A stretch of DNA of 64,000 nucleotides, taken from Gordonia mangrovi. GTDB lineage: Bacteria; Actinomycetota; Actinomycetes; Mycobacteriales; Mycobacteriaceae. Location: positions 2,666,001-2,730,000 of the forward strand of contig NZ_CP102850.1 in assembly GCF_024734075.1 (NCBI RefSeq), given 5' to 3'. Numbering within the stretch: position 1 is the first letter of the stretch; every line of letters starts with the position of its first letter. Below the pieces are notes generated by a model. That model had not been told where the DNA came from, searched no databases, and saw only the letters and a list, made by a program, of their open reading frames with translations. Of the stretch, positions 1-9,374 are shown in pieces. A program made the translations under genes and the position numbers.

Positions 1-1466
1 GGCACGTTGTTCTGGTTCGACGTGGTGAACCAGCCGCTCTCGGGATTGACCGCCGATGGGAGCTCGTCAACGGACGCGAATCCGTCCCATTCGAATGTGC
101 CGTCTCCCGGGACCGGCCTCGAACCATCCCAACCCACGCGGCGTGGCACCAAGGCGCTGGCTTGCCAACCGATGTCGCCGTCCTTGCTGGCGTACACCAT
201 GTTCACTCCGGGCGCGCCCCAACGACGTAACGCACGGCGGAACTCGTCGGCGTCCGCGGCGTCCTGATACTCGAGGCTGGCGAGGTAGGGGGCCATTCCC
301 GGCTCCAACCAGACCGCTCGTATCGCCACGACCCTCCGCGCATCCAGATCCGTGTACACGACCGGTCCGTGGCGGGTATACGAGAGTTGGTGGACGACAT
401 CGGCTTCTCCGGCAACCGGCGACGATTCCTCGACGACCTCGAACTTCTCCCAGCCGCCCCGGTATCGATAGCGGGAATCGTCGGTGGGATGCAGCTCGTA
501 GATGTACATGTCCTCGTGATCGACCGGCCAGATCGTCAGGCCGAAGGCGACACGTCCGTTGTGTCCGATCGAGATTCCCGGCAGGTTGGGTTCTCCGGCG
601 CCGATGACGCTGAGCCCGGGCGCCTCGAGGTGGGCGAGATAGCGCAATGCCGGCAGGGTGACGGCCCGGTGCGGATCGTTGGCCATCACCGGTCGGCCCG
701 ACGCCGACAACCACGGCGCGATCACCCAGTTGTTGCTGCCGGAGGGCGTCGACACCTCCGACGCAGTCGCCGTGCCGAAGTCGACCGGCGCAAAGGCCTC
801 ACGGTAAACGTCGAGGACCTCATCGCGAAGGTGGGCGTAGAGGCTCACATCCGCATCGTCGAGCTCACCCGCCGGCTCGCGTACCGATCGGAACTCTTCC
901 CCCGGGGCCCCCAGGTCGCGCAGGGTGAGTGCGCGGGCGAGTTCCTGTTCGACGTTGTACAGCAGTCCGTGCGTCCGGATGCGTACGACGTCCTCGGGGC
1001 GCCAGTACGCCGGAAGGAACCCGAGCGCACCGAACTCCGGCGGCAGCCGCCGTTCCGGATCTTGCAGAGCCCAGGACACGTAGGCATTCACTCCGGCCAC
1101 GAATGCGCTCACGGTCTCCTCGGCATCGGTGCTGTAGGAGAGCCATTCCGAGCGCATGTCGCCGCGATAGAGGAACAGACGGGTCGCGCGGTCCTGTGAC
1201 ACATACTCGGGCCCGAGAACCTCGGCCAGCAAACCCAATCCGCGCCGCCGCCACAGATCGATCTGGAAGAGCCTGTCTCGTGCGGCATGGAAGCCCTGGG
1301 CGACAAAGGCATCCATTCGTGTGGTCGCGTAGACGTGGGGAATGCCCCACGTGTCGACGAGGATCTCCACGTCGTCGGTCAAGTCGGATACGCAATATTC
1401 GTCTTGCCGAGGGTCGCTCCGGTCGGCAGTCAGCGGTTGCGGGTCGCTGTGGGCGGTGGGGTTCAT
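1..1466 (-). CDS. Penicillin acylase-family amidohydrolase, C-terminus beyond left edge
   Basis: An N-terminal nucleophile (Ntn) hydrolase of the penicillin amidase family, which cleaves amide bonds in beta-lactams, N-acyl-homoserine lactones or other N-acyl compounds. The frame is open from ATG at 1466 to the left edge (488 codons seen). Family marks are GIPHVYA near residue 41, the AARDRLFQID segment near 61-70, and the autoprocessing site SGSNNW, where Ser244 would become the beta-chain N-terminal nucleophile. IGAGEPNLPGISIGHNG follows as expected. The start has a good GGAGGAGC ribosome site. No N-terminal signal peptide is evident, so it may be cytoplasmic, unlike many relatives. It is the last visible gene of the minus-strand operon that begins with the ABC importer. 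The substrate is unknown. Confidence 0.9.
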   Translation of the reverse strand, partial: MNPTAHSDPQPLTADRSDPRQDEYCVSDLTDDVEILVDTWGIPHVYATTRMDAFVAQGFHAARDRLFQIDLWRRRGLGLLAEVLGPEYVSQDRATRLFLYRGDMRSEWLSYSTDAEETVSAFVAGVNAYVSWALQDPERRLPPEFGALGFLPAYWRPEDVVRIRTHGLLYNVEQELARALTLRDLGAPGEEFRSVREPAGELDDADVSLYAHLRDEVLDVYREAFAPVDFGTATASEVSTPSGSNNWVIAPWLSASGRPVMANDPHRAVTLPALRYLAHLEAPGLSVIGAGEPNLPGISIGHNGRVAFGLTIWPVDHEDMYIYELHPTDDSRYRYRGGWEKFEVVEESSPVAGEADVVHQLSYTRHGPVVYTDLDARRVVAIRAVWLEPGMAPYLASLEYQDAADADEFRRALRRWGAPGVNMVYASKDGDIGWQASALVPRRVGWDGSRPVPGDGTFEWDGFASVDELPSAVNPESGWFTTSNQNNV

Positions 1467-1546
1467 CGACGCTCCTCCGAAGGGCAGTTGGGAATCGTCC
1501 CCCGGGCGGCCCGGTTTGAGGGCCGCCCGGGGTCACGAGTTGGTGG

Positions 1547-2464
1547 TCAGACCCAGCCGGATTCGGCGGGAGTCGGTTCGACACCGCGCAAGTCGGGTAG
1601 TTCGAAGAGTTTCTGGTCCTCCTCGTCGGGAACCCAGGCCTTCGCGATCTCCTCGAGGGTTGCGAACCAGACACCCTCGTGACCGGCGATGTAGCCGAGC
1701 AACTCCTCGTACCACATGAGATGGTGTGGCTGCCCGATGATCTGCGGGTGCACGCAGGTCGCGAAGACGGGGTTTTCCTCTCGTTGATACCCGAAGTCGA
1801 AGATGTCCTTCCACCGTTGCAGGATGGTGCGAGAGTCTTGCATCCCCGCTTGGGTCCCGGTGTACGCGAGCGGTGGGAAGTCGTCGAGGTACCAGCTCAC
1901 CGGGATCTCGAGCACTCGGCTCGCGCGTCCGGCGACATTGGCCTTCTCCCAATTGATCTGCCAGCGCTGCGGATGATACGGGTGGTAGTCGCGTCCCATC
2001 AGGCTGGTGTCGTAGATCATGCCGGTGTCCTCGAGGATGTCCAGCGTGCTCTCGCTGTAGTCCCAGTACGGGGATCGGTATCCGACGGGGCGGACTCCGA
2101 GCACGTTCTTGAAGGTGTCGAAGGCGAGGTCGACGAGCCGGCGTTCGGTGTCGGCGGAGATCATCGTCGGGTTCTCATGGTAGTAGCCGTGATGGCCGAA
2201 CTCGTGGCCGTTGTCGGCGACGGCCTTGCATTCTTCGGTGAAGGTGTCGACCGAGTGTCCCGGTACGAACCAGGTGGTCCGGACGTCGAACTGCTTGTAC
2301 AGGTCCAGGAGTCGTGGCACGCCGACCTTCGCGCCGAACTCGCCGCGCGACATGAATGACGGCGTGGGACGGTTGAATCCGCCCAACCACAGACATTGCG
2401 CGTCGAAGTCGGTGCCCAGGCTGACGGCGATCTTCTTCCCGGGCGGCAGTTGCAGGTGTCCCAT
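1547..2464 (-). CDS. Polysaccharide deacetylase / PuuE-type amidohydrolase
   Basis: A 305-residue NodB-homology protein. The metal and catalytic signature is visible: TDFD at 18-21, GHEFGHHG at 86-93 supplying two histidines, and RSPYWDYS from residue 130. Its length and its HEFGHHGYYHEN style resemble the PuuE allantoinase-like and imidase-like branch more than secreted peptidoglycan deacetylases, and there is no signal peptide. It therefore probably hydrolyses a small cytoplasmic C-N substrate rather than a polymer. It lies between an SDR and a penicillin-acylase-family gene in one operon, which fits stepwise breakdown of an imported nitrogenous compound. The exact substrate cannot be read from the sequence. 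Confidence 0.85.
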   Translation of the reverse strand: MGHLQLPPGKKIAVSLGTDFDAQCLWLGGFNRPTPSFMSRGEFGAKVGVPRLLDLYKQFDVRTTWFVPGHSVDTFTEECKAVADNGHEFGHHGYYHENPTMISADTERRLVDLAFDTFKNVLGVRPVGYRSPYWDYSESTLDILEDTGMIYDTSLMGRDYHPYHPQRWQINWEKANVAGRASRVLEIPVSWYLDDFPPLAYTGTQAGMQDSRTILQRWKDIFDFGYQREENPVFATCVHPQIIGQPHHLMWYEELLGYIAGHEGVWFATLEEIAKAWVPDEEDQKLFELPDLRGVEPTPAESGWV

Positions 2465-2524
2465 GATGTGTTTCCTATCTTCTCTGTTCGAATAGACATT
2501 GCGACGCTCGATGGCGCCGGTCGG

Positions 2525-3262
2525 TCAGATGCTGGCGCCGCCGTCGATGGTCATCTCGGCGCCGTTGACGTAGCTGCTCTGGTCGGATGCGAGAAACGCG
2601 GTGACCTCGGCAAGTTCGACGACCGAACCCCGGCGTCCCAGCGGGGTCACGGTCTCGATACTCGAGTTCAACTCCTCGGAGTTCTCCAGCAGCATTGTCG
2701 TGTCGATGAAGCCCGGATGCGTCGAGTTGACCCGCACACCATGCGGACCGAACTCGCGTGCGGCGTACTTGGTCATTCCGCGCACGGCCCACTTGGTGGT
2801 GCCGTAAGCGGCGTGGCCGGGGAGTGCGCCCAGACCGGAGATGGACGAGACGTTGATGATCGACCCGCCACCCGAGTCGCGCATCGCCGGGAAAGCCGCC
2901 TGCATGCCGAGGAATACGCCGAGTTGATTGATGCGGTAATGGAAGTCGAGCAGCTCGAGTGTGGTGTCCTCGATCATCGCGCGCTTGTAGACGCCGGCAT
3001 TGTTGACCAGGATGTCGAGGCGACCGTGGGTGGTCACCGTGTCGGTGATCACCGTCTTCCACGCGTCGGCGTCGGAGACGTCCAGGTGTGCGTAGGTGGC
3101 GGCCTCGCCGAGCTTCTCGGCGAGCTCCTGGCCGAGGTCATCGGCGATATCGGCGATGACGACATGTGCGCCCTCGTCGACGAAGAGTTGGGCCTGTGCG
3201 GCCCCCATCCCCTGAGAGCCACCGGTGATGATGGCGACTTTCCCGCTGAGCAGGTCGGACAT
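2525..3262 (-). CDS. Short-chain dehydrogenase/reductase
   Basis: A 245-residue classical SDR that should oxidise or reduce an alcohol/ketone with NAD(P). The Rossmann motif GGSQGMG is at 14-20, NNAG at 87-90, the catalytic Ser near 140 and YGTTK at 153-157. The chosen ATG follows an AAAGGA site. The same frame stays open about 360 codons further upstream, but that stretch is antisense to the MFS gene. It sits 29 bases after the MFS transporter and 60 bases before the deacetylase-like gene in the operon. An Asp after the second beta strand (VIADIADD) suggests NAD preference. Confidence 0.9.
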   Translation of the reverse strand: MSDLLSGKVAIITGGSQGMGAAQAQLFVDEGAHVVIADIADDLGQELAEKLGEAATYAHLDVSDADAWKTVITDTVTTHGRLDILVNNAGVYKRAMIEDTTLELLDFHYRINQLGVFLGMQAAFPAMRDSGGGSIINVSSISGLGALPGHAAYGTTKWAVRGMTKYAAREFGPHGVRVNSTHPGFIDTTMLLENSEELNSSIETVTPLGRRGSVVELAEVTAFLASDQSSYVNGAEMTIDGGASI

Positions 3263-3291
3263 GTTGGGTCCTTTCATTCGTTGTTGCACTG

Positions 3292-4482
3292 TCAAATCCG
3301 CGCAGACTCGCGTTGGTGCGAGACTGCGGCGTCCGTAGCGGCGATGACGAGGGCCGCGGCCCCGATGGCGAGGGCCAGGCCCTGCACCGCGTTCGTGAAG
3401 CCGATGACATCGGCAAGTGCGCCGGCCCCCAGCAGAGGAAGTGCGATACCGCAGTACATGGCCAGGTAGTAGGTCGAGATGGCCGCGGCGCGTCTGCCAT
3501 CGGGAGCGATCCGGTCCGCCGCCGTGAGTGTGATCGGGAACAGCAGTCCGTTGGCCATCCCCACCAGTGCTGCCGACACGAACAGCAAGCCGAGATTCGT
3601 GAGTGCGACGGCCGCAGCGAGACAACCTGATCCGACGGCAAGCGCTGCGGCACCCCAACGGGGGCCAGACACCCGTCGGCCGACAGTGAGCTGCGCCAGG
3701 CCACTGATCACGTAGCACCCGGCAGCAACTGCTGCCCCGACTTCGATGGAATCTTCGGCTCCTGAACCCACCAGGCGTGGGCCCACACCGGCGTAGACAG
3801 CCATCCCGGCGAAGGTGACTGCGGCGATCGCGAGAACGCCGATGAATCGCCCGCGACCGGTCGAAGGGATAACCAGAGGCACTCGAAAGAGTGAGTGCTG
3901 TGTGCGATATCGTTCTGCCCGAAAGAGCATCGTCAGGGCCCACGCCATGCAGGGCAGCATTGCGCCCAGATAGGCGTACCACACCACGGTGACCCCTCGG
4001 TCGACGAGGAAGCCGCCGAGCACAAGGCCCACCGCGATACCGGTCGTTGTCGCGATACTGATCAACCGCGATCGCCAGGTCGCCGACACCCGGGTGGTTG
4101 CCAGCGTCGCAGCCGTCGCCCCGGGGATCAGGCCGGCGGCGAGACCTTGCAGAACGCGTCCCACCGTCAGCGTCGCTGCGGAGTCGGCGAACAGATTGAC
4201 GACACCACCGGCGGTCGCGATCACGACTGCCGCCGCCACCACCGGCCTCGGACCGTACACATCGGCGGCCTGCCCGAGGAGCAGGAGCGCGATGACCACG
4301 CCCGCGACATAGGCGACGAACAGCGCCGTCGTCGTCGTCTCGGAGAGGTTCCACTGCTCCTGGTAGGTCGGCAGCAGTGGTGTCGCCACCGTGACGCCGG
4401 CGAACACTACGGTCATCGTCACCGTCGCCGCACCCGCGTCCAACCGGCCTGTGTGTGAACGATTCTCGACAGGCGAGATCAC
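3292..4482 (-). CDS. MFS transporter
   Basis: A 396-residue major facilitator superfamily permease with about 12 hydrophobic segments. An RVLQGLAAGLIPG segment resembles motif C of drug/H+ antiporters, and a loop GQAADVYGPRP resembles motif A. I chose a GTG start whose GTGA overlaps the stop of the upstream permease (4-base overlap), which indicates translational coupling. A longer frame reaches 4701 but would run through the permease gene. It may export a toxic intermediate or import a second substrate of the operon. Substrate unknown. Confidence 0.85.
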   Translation of the reverse strand: MISPVENRSHTGRLDAGAATVTMTVVFAGVTVATPLLPTYQEQWNLSETTTTALFVAYVAGVVIALLLLGQAADVYGPRPVVAAAVVIATAGGVVNLFADSAATLTVGRVLQGLAAGLIPGATAATLATTRVSATWRSRLISIATTTGIAVGLVLGGFLVDRGVTVVWYAYLGAMLPCMAWALTMLFRAERYRTQHSLFRVPLVIPSTGRGRFIGVLAIAAVTFAGMAVYAGVGPRLVGSGAEDSIEVGAAVAAGCYVISGLAQLTVGRRVSGPRWGAAALAVGSGCLAAAVALTNLGLLFVSAALVGMANGLLFPITLTAADRIAPDGRRAAAISTYYLAMYCGIALPLLGAGALADVIGFTNAVQGLALAIGAAALVIAATDAAVSHQRESARI

Positions 4483-5504
4483 GCAGGCACCTGCTGGGTC
4501 GCGGGGGTGACGCCGCCGCGGGCCGATCGGCGTCGGGAACGTGCGGTGACCAGCATGCGAATGAGATCCGGGGCGGTGGCGATCGTCACGGCCAACAACA
4601 GGATGCCGGTGACCACGTTGGTCATCCAGTCCGCGGTGCCCAGGATCGCGAGGGTCTCGCGCACGGTCGCGTACGCGGCCAACCCGGCGAGCATTCCCCA
4701 CGCCGACCCTCGGCCACCCGAGAGTGAGACTCCCCCGAGCAGGACAGCGATGGTGGCGAAGATCAGCGGGGTGAGTCCGAGGTTCGGATTGGCCGTCGAC
4801 AGGCCATAGGCGGCCAGTCCGCCACCCAGCGACGACAGGACTCCGGAGGCGACGAGAGTGCCGAGCAGCACCATGTTGACCCGCACTCCCGCGATGCGGG
4901 CGCCTCGCCGGTCGCCGCCGACGGCGCGTAGCTCCATTCCCAGCGTCGTCTGCCTCATCAGCAGGGCGACGATGACAAAGGCGGCGAGCACGATCAGACT
5001 GCGGAGGGAGAACACCTCCAGGATGGGCGCATTGAGCCTCGCGCCGACATCGAAGTTCTCATAGGGCACGACCTTGTCGTTACTGACGACCCGCGCGAGT
5101 CCGATCAGGGTGATGTAGCCGCCGAGCGTCACCGGCACCGAGCTCATTGCGAATCCGGCGACCGCGCCGCCCTGGACCAAGCCGGCGATGAGTCCGACTC
5201 CTATCGCGGCAGCAAGTCCGAGCAGCGGCGAGTCCTGACCGACGGTCACGGCGACGACACCGCCGACCGCGTAGATGCCGGCGGTCGAGATGTCGTATTC
5301 CTTGACGATCATCGTCAGTCCGAGCGCGAGGACGACCAGACCGTAGTCGGCGACGACTTGCAGGATGTTGTAGACGTTGAATGTCCCGACGACGGCGCCG
5401 TTCAGCGGCGCGATGATGAACAGTGCGAGGGCCGCGACGATCAGGAGAGCGAACGGGTAAGCGTCGCGTCCGCGGGGCGCCCATTGGCGCGCAGTGGCCT
5501 TCAT
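4479..5504 (-). CDS. ABC importer permease, RbsC family (second subunit)
   Basis: A 341-residue inner-membrane permease of the carbohydrate/purine-type (CUT2, RbsC-like) ABC importers. It is very hydrophobic, with the family stretch TMIVKEYDISTAGIY near residue 63 and the EAA-like segment LRAVGGDRRGARIAGV in the second half. Start ATG at 5504 overlaps the stop of the preceding permease (ATGA). A second, non-identical RbsC-like subunit in the same operon implies a heterodimeric translocation channel. Confidence 0.92.
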   Translation of the reverse strand: MKATARQWAPRGRDAYPFALLIVAALALFIIAPLNGAVVGTFNVYNILQVVADYGLVVLALGLTMIVKEYDISTAGIYAVGGVVAVTVGQDSPLLGLAAAIGVGLIAGLVQGGAVAGFAMSSVPVTLGGYITLIGLARVVSNDKVVPYENFDVGARLNAPILEVFSLRSLIVLAAFVIVALLMRQTTLGMELRAVGGDRRGARIAGVRVNMVLLGTLVASGVLSSLGGGLAAYGLSTANPNLGLTPLIFATIAVLLGGVSLSGGRGSAWGMLAGLAAYATVRETLAILGTADWMTNVVTGILLLAVTIATAPDLIRMLVTARSRRRSARGGVTPATQQVPA

Positions 5505-6520
5505 CGTCGGCTCCCGCGGTCGCCCAGATGGATGATGCAGACAACGACCAACACGATCAAGCCCTTCACCAGAAGTTGAATACCTGTGGAATAGCCGCGG
5601 ATGAGCAACAGCGACGCGAGGGTCGCGATGACGATGGAACCGAAGAGCGTCCGCACCGCGGATCCGCGGCCGCCGGTGACCAGGCTGCCGCCGACGAGCA
5701 CCGCGGCGATTGCATCGAAGTTGTACGTTCCCTCGATGGACAACGTCGCGTTGGCGTTGAAGGACGCCAACAGGATCCCGGCCAGGCCCGCGCATGCTCC
5801 GGCGATCGCGAATGCGGCGGCGGTGACCCGCGGAATGCTGATCGCGGCGGCCCGCGCCGCTCCCGCGCTCTCACCGACCGCGTACACATCGCGCCCGTAA
5901 TGGGTGCGGCGCAACATCAGTTCGACCACCACCACGAGCCCCAAGAAGATGAGAAAGCTGATCGGTATGCCGAACGGCCGGCCGTTGAGGAAGGCGTAAC
6001 TGGTGTCTCCGGTCGGGGGCAGGACCGTGACGCCGCCGGTGAGCAGGAGTGACAAGCCCTCCATCAGAACCCCGGCCGCGATCGTGACGATGATGGGGTT
6101 GGCGTTGAGTCCACCGACGATCAGGCCCTGAATCCAGCCGGTGGCCGCTGTCAGCAGGAGCGTGACGACGATCGCGGGGATGAGTCCCCACTGCAGTGAA
6201 TAGAGGAATGCGAAGGCACCCACGGCGGCCGTGGTTCCCAACGAGAGGGAGAACAGTCGCCCGCAGAGCATGATCATGGTCATGCCGACCGCGATGATCC
6301 CGACGAATGCGCTGGCGAGGATCACGGCTTTGGCATTGGCGATGGTGAGAAATCCTGGCGTGGTCAGGCCGCCTGTCACGAGGATTGCGACGAACAATCC
6401 GCCGGTGGTGAGCGTGGCCACGGGTGTGGCCTTGACGGCATCGACGATGCGTGAGCCGGCGGATGCCTCGGGCGGTTCCGGGTGGGGTCGGGTCCCGGTG
6501 AGTCTGTCCATGGTCGTCAT
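5501..6520 (-). CDS. ABC importer permease, RbsC family (first subunit)
   Basis: A 339-residue CUT2-type permease, with a charged N-terminal 30 residues followed by multiple membrane spans. It carries the family segments TMIMLCGRLFSLSLG and VYAVGESAGAARAAAIS. The ATG at 6520 shares a base with the ATPase stop (TGATG), and a TTG one codon earlier is possible. Together with the adjacent permease it should form the membrane pore of the importer whose lipoprotein is encoded at 8154-9218. Confidence 0.92.
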   Translation of the reverse strand: MTTMDRLTGTRPHPEPPEASAGSRIVDAVKATPVATLTTGGLFVAILVTGGLTTPGFLTIANAKAVILASAFVGIIAVGMTMIMLCGRLFSLSLGTTAAVGAFAFLYSLQWGLIPAIVVTLLLTAATGWIQGLIVGGLNANPIIVTIAAGVLMEGLSLLLTGGVTVLPPTGDTSYAFLNGRPFGIPISFLIFLGLVVVVELMLRRTHYGRDVYAVGESAGAARAAAISIPRVTAAAFAIAGACAGLAGILLASFNANATLSIEGTYNFDAIAAVLVGGSLVTGGRGSAVRTLFGSIVIATLASLLLIRGYSTGIQLLVKGLIVLVVVCIIHLGDRGSRR

Positions 6521-8082
6521 CAAGCAACCTCTGTGGTCGTGCGGTGAGTCATGTCACTGAACACCTCGGTCAGAGTGGTATCGGCCCGGCGTCGAATCGC
6601 GACGACCTGACCGCTGTACAGGGTGACGACCACGTCCGCGAGATCGAGCACCTCGTCGAGTTCGGTAGAAGCGAACAACACAGCGACCCCCTGTGCGGCA
6701 GCGTGTCTGATCAGGCGATGGATCTCGGCGCGGCCTCCGACATCGACGCCGCGCGTGGGTTCGTCCAGTAGCAGGACCTTGAGGTCGGGCCGCTCGAGGC
6801 ACCGGCCGACGAGCACCTTCTGCTGGTTGCCGCCGCTGAGCGAGCCGACCGGCAGCGCAAGCCGGCGGATGTCGATTCCGACGAGTTCGGCGAGCTCTCG
6901 TGCCGAGCGCCGGAACCTCGACATGCGAAGGACTCCCGCCGACGAGATCGCCTTGAGTCGGGTGGCGACAAGGTTGGATTCGATTGTGCTCGAGATGAAG
7001 AGTCCGGTCGCTTTGCGGTCGTTGGAGACATAGTGGACTCCCGCCGTGCGCGAGGAGAGTGGGTTGGCCAGCTGGACACGGGTATCGGTGACGGACACCG
7101 ATCCGCTCACCTCTGGTTCGAGACCTGATATCGCGGAAAGTATTTCGCTGGCACCAGCACCCAGCTGACCAGCGACTCCGACGATCATCCCAGCCGGCAC
7201 CTCGAGGTCGACCCCGCGCACGCGTGTCCCGACGGTCAACGATTTGATCGACAGTCCGGTTCCGGGCTCCACACCCGCGAGGGGGTCATCTGCGGTACCG
7301 AAACCCGGTGCTTCGGAGCTGGTTTCGGGAGGAAGGTCACCGAGCATGAGGGTGACGAGATCATTCTTCGTCAGTGTGTCCACGGTCTGCTCGGCGACGG
7401 TCTGGCCGTCTCGCAAGACGGTGACCCGATCGCAGATGTCGAGGACCTCATCAAGGCGATGCGACACGAAGATGACGCCGGCGCCTTGAGCGACAACCGA
7501 TCTCACCGCGGCGAAGACGTGTTCGATCTCGGCATCGGTGAGTGTCGCCGTCGGTTCATCGAGGATGAGGACCTTGGCGTTGCGGCCCAGTAGTCTGGCC
7601 ACCTCGATCAATTGGCGTTCACCGAGAGAAGTGTCCGCGATCAGGCGCGACGTGGGCATGTCGTGCAAGCCGACGGTATCGAGCAGTTCCCTGGCGCGAC
7701 GTGACCGGTCGGCTCGCCGCACGATGCGTGACTCCTCCACGTTGCCGAGGAAGATGTTCTCCGCAACGGTCAGTTCCGGCACCAAGCTCAACTCCTGGTC
7801 GAGCATCGCGATGCCGTGGCGTTGTGCGGCCTGGACGCCGTGCATCGTCACGGCTTCGCCGCCGACGAGCAGGTCGCCGGAGTCCGGGTGCTCGAGGCCG
7901 ACGAGCATTTTGACCAGGGTGCTCTTTCCTGCTCCGTTGTGGCCGCAGAGGCCGTGGACCTCACCGCTTCGCACGGTCAGGCGAACGCCCCGAAGGGCCT
8001 GTACGGCGCCGTAGCGTTTGGTGAGATCCGCCGCGTCGACCAACGCGGGCGCAGTCGGGTTCGGTGAGCTCGGGATGGACAC
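6520..8082 (-). CDS. ABC importer ATPase with two ABC domains, RbsA/MglA family
   Basis: A 520-residue tandem ATPase that powers a CUT2-type importer. Domain 1 has a full Walker A GHNGAGKST near residues 52-60, a TSLGERQ signature and Walker B LILDEPT. Domain 2 has the family-typical degenerate P-loop GQLGAGASE, the signature LSGGNQQK and LLLDEPTRGVD. The asymmetry, with the second P-loop lacking Lys, is normal for RbsA/XylG/MglA proteins. Start is GTG. It lies 71 bases after the binding-protein gene and overlaps the permease gene, so it is part of one transcript. Confidence 0.95.
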   Translation of the reverse strand: MSIPSSPNPTAPALVDAADLTKRYGAVQALRGVRLTVRSGEVHGLCGHNGAGKSTLVKMLVGLEHPDSGDLLVGGEAVTMHGVQAAQRHGIAMLDQELSLVPELTVAENIFLGNVEESRIVRRADRSRRARELLDTVGLHDMPTSRLIADTSLGERQLIEVARLLGRNAKVLILDEPTATLTDAEIEHVFAAVRSVVAQGAGVIFVSHRLDEVLDICDRVTVLRDGQTVAEQTVDTLTKNDLVTLMLGDLPPETSSEAPGFGTADDPLAGVEPGTGLSIKSLTVGTRVRGVDLEVPAGMIVGVAGQLGAGASEILSAISGLEPEVSGSVSVTDTRVQLANPLSSRTAGVHYVSNDRKATGLFISSTIESNLVATRLKAISSAGVLRMSRFRRSARELAELVGIDIRRLALPVGSLSGGNQQKVLVGRCLERPDLKVLLLDEPTRGVDVGGRAEIHRLIRHAAAQGVAVLFASTELDEVLDLADVVVTLYSGQVVAIRRRADTTLTEVFSDMTHRTTTEVA

Positions 8083-8153
8083 AGTGGACCCCTTCGGGCT
8101 GTCGGTGGGAGTGGCTCTGGCCGCCGGATGAGCCGGCGGCCAGAGCCCGCGCG

Positions 8154-9218
8154 TCAGTAGACGCAGATGTCGGCGAAGTCCTCGACGGTCGTGTAGGTGA
8201 TCCGTTCGACTGGCACGCTGATCGGGCCGTCGGAGTCCAGCGACTCGCCGTTGAGGACCTGCATGATGTACGGCGTGTACTGCTCGGCCTCCTGCGCGGG
8301 TGCCTGCGTCGCGCCACCGTAGACCTTTTCGGCACGCATCGCGTCAATACCCGTTGTGGCGCAATTGCTGCCGGTGATGACGACACCCTCATCAGATGCG
8401 GGGTAGAGAGGGGCGCCGGCTTGCTCGGCGGCCTGCGCGATCGACGCGGCCTGGTAGTCGGCCATGCCGTAGATCGCCGCGATACCGGTGGGCCCGTACT
8501 TGGCGAACATCTGCGAGGCAATCGTCGCCGACTTCACGGGATCCCAATCGCCATCCTGTGTTTCAACGATTGTGTACTCCGGTGTCGTCGCCATCTGCTC
8601 GCGGAACGCGTTCATGCGGACCACAGTCGTGTTCTGTGTCGCCGTCCCGGTGATCGCGATGACGTTGCCCTCGGTGACACCCTGGGCCTTGAGGCCCTCC
8701 TGGATGTTCTCGGCGGCGAACGTGCCCAGTGCCTCATGATCGGGCTGAAGGGCCGCCGCGATGAGGCCGTCGGACTCGTCACCGACCACGGTGTCGACGA
8801 CCACCACCGGAACACCGGCCTGCTGGGCCTTCTGATAGTCGGCGACTGCAGCGTTCGGGTCGTTGACGTAGTAGAGGATGAGATCGGGCCGCTGGGACAC
8901 GGCCTGCGCGAACTGGCGCGACGCCTCGGCGGCGTCGAAGTCCGAGGTTTGTGTAGTGACCTGCACGCCTTCCTGTCCCAGTTGTTCCTCGAGACCTTTG
9001 TTGAAGCCGTTGCACCACGGATTCGAGTTGGTGCACGAAATCAGTGTGACGTTCTTGCCGTCGTCGCCGGCTCCTGCCGCGGAGTCGCTTCCCGAGCCGC
9101 CGCACGCGGTCAGCGCGAGAGTTGCGGCAGCGCCCACGGCTGCCAGCGCCCGGGCTCCGACGCGGCTGCGTCGGCCTCGGCTGCGCTCGGCCGCAGATGT
9201 ATCAAGTGTCTTCTTCAC
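8154..9218 (-). CDS. Substrate-binding lipoprotein of the CUT2-type ABC importer
   Basis: A 354-residue periplasmic-binding-protein-fold lipoprotein (RbsB/LacI-like). It has an Arg-rich N-terminus, a hydrophobic stretch and the lipobox LTAC with the lipidated Cys near residue 39, followed by a Gly/Ser linker. The mature part begins KNVTLISC, and segments such as YYVNDPN and VVVVDTVVGDE are typical of sugar-binding type 1 proteins. Start is GTG behind GGAAGGG. It is the first gene of the minus-strand operon. The ligand could be a sugar, a purine-like compound or another small polar molecule; the neighbouring amidohydrolases favour a nitrogen-containing ligand. Confidence 0.92.
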   Translation of the reverse strand: MKKTLDTSAAERSRGRRSRVGARALAAVGAAATLALTACGGSGSDSAAGAGDDGKNVTLISCTNSNPWCNGFNKGLEEQLGQEGVQVTTQTSDFDAAEASRQFAQAVSQRPDLILYYVNDPNAAVADYQKAQQAGVPVVVVDTVVGDESDGLIAAALQPDHEALGTFAAENIQEGLKAQGVTEGNVIAITGTATQNTTVVRMNAFREQMATTPEYTIVETQDGDWDPVKSATIASQMFAKYGPTGIAAIYGMADYQAASIAQAAEQAGAPLYPASDEGVVITGSNCATTGIDAMRAEKVYGGATQAPAQEAEQYTPYIMQVLNGESLDSDGPISVPVERITYTTVEDFADICVY

Positions 9219-9308
9219 GAATTGACCCTTCCTGGCGAGGTTGTGGTGACCCGAACGGGCCTGGTCGATGTCCTGCGGAAGAAGTTATGGGGTTCGGTGG
9301 AAGGTTCC

Positions 9309-9326
9309 ATCCGCAAATTTGCGGAT
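9309..9326. promoter_or_regulatory. Perfect 18-bp palindrome, candidate operator
   Basis: ATCCGCAAATTTGCGGAT is its own reverse complement. It lies about 90 bases upstream of the importer lipoprotein start, where the promoter of the minus-strand operon is expected. It is AT-centred and GC-flanked like many GntR, LacI or DeoR-type operators. No regulator gene is adjacent, so the protein that binds is unknown. Confidence 0.6.
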
Positions 9327-9374
9327 CCTCGATTACCGCTCGGTTTCTCTTGCGTGACACCGGTCCAGCACCGT

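Noticed and set aside
2525..4354. A 609-codon frame continuing upstream of the SDR
   Set aside because: Upstream residues are Arg-rich shadow of the MFS gene; the SDR has its own ATG and ribosome site at 3262.
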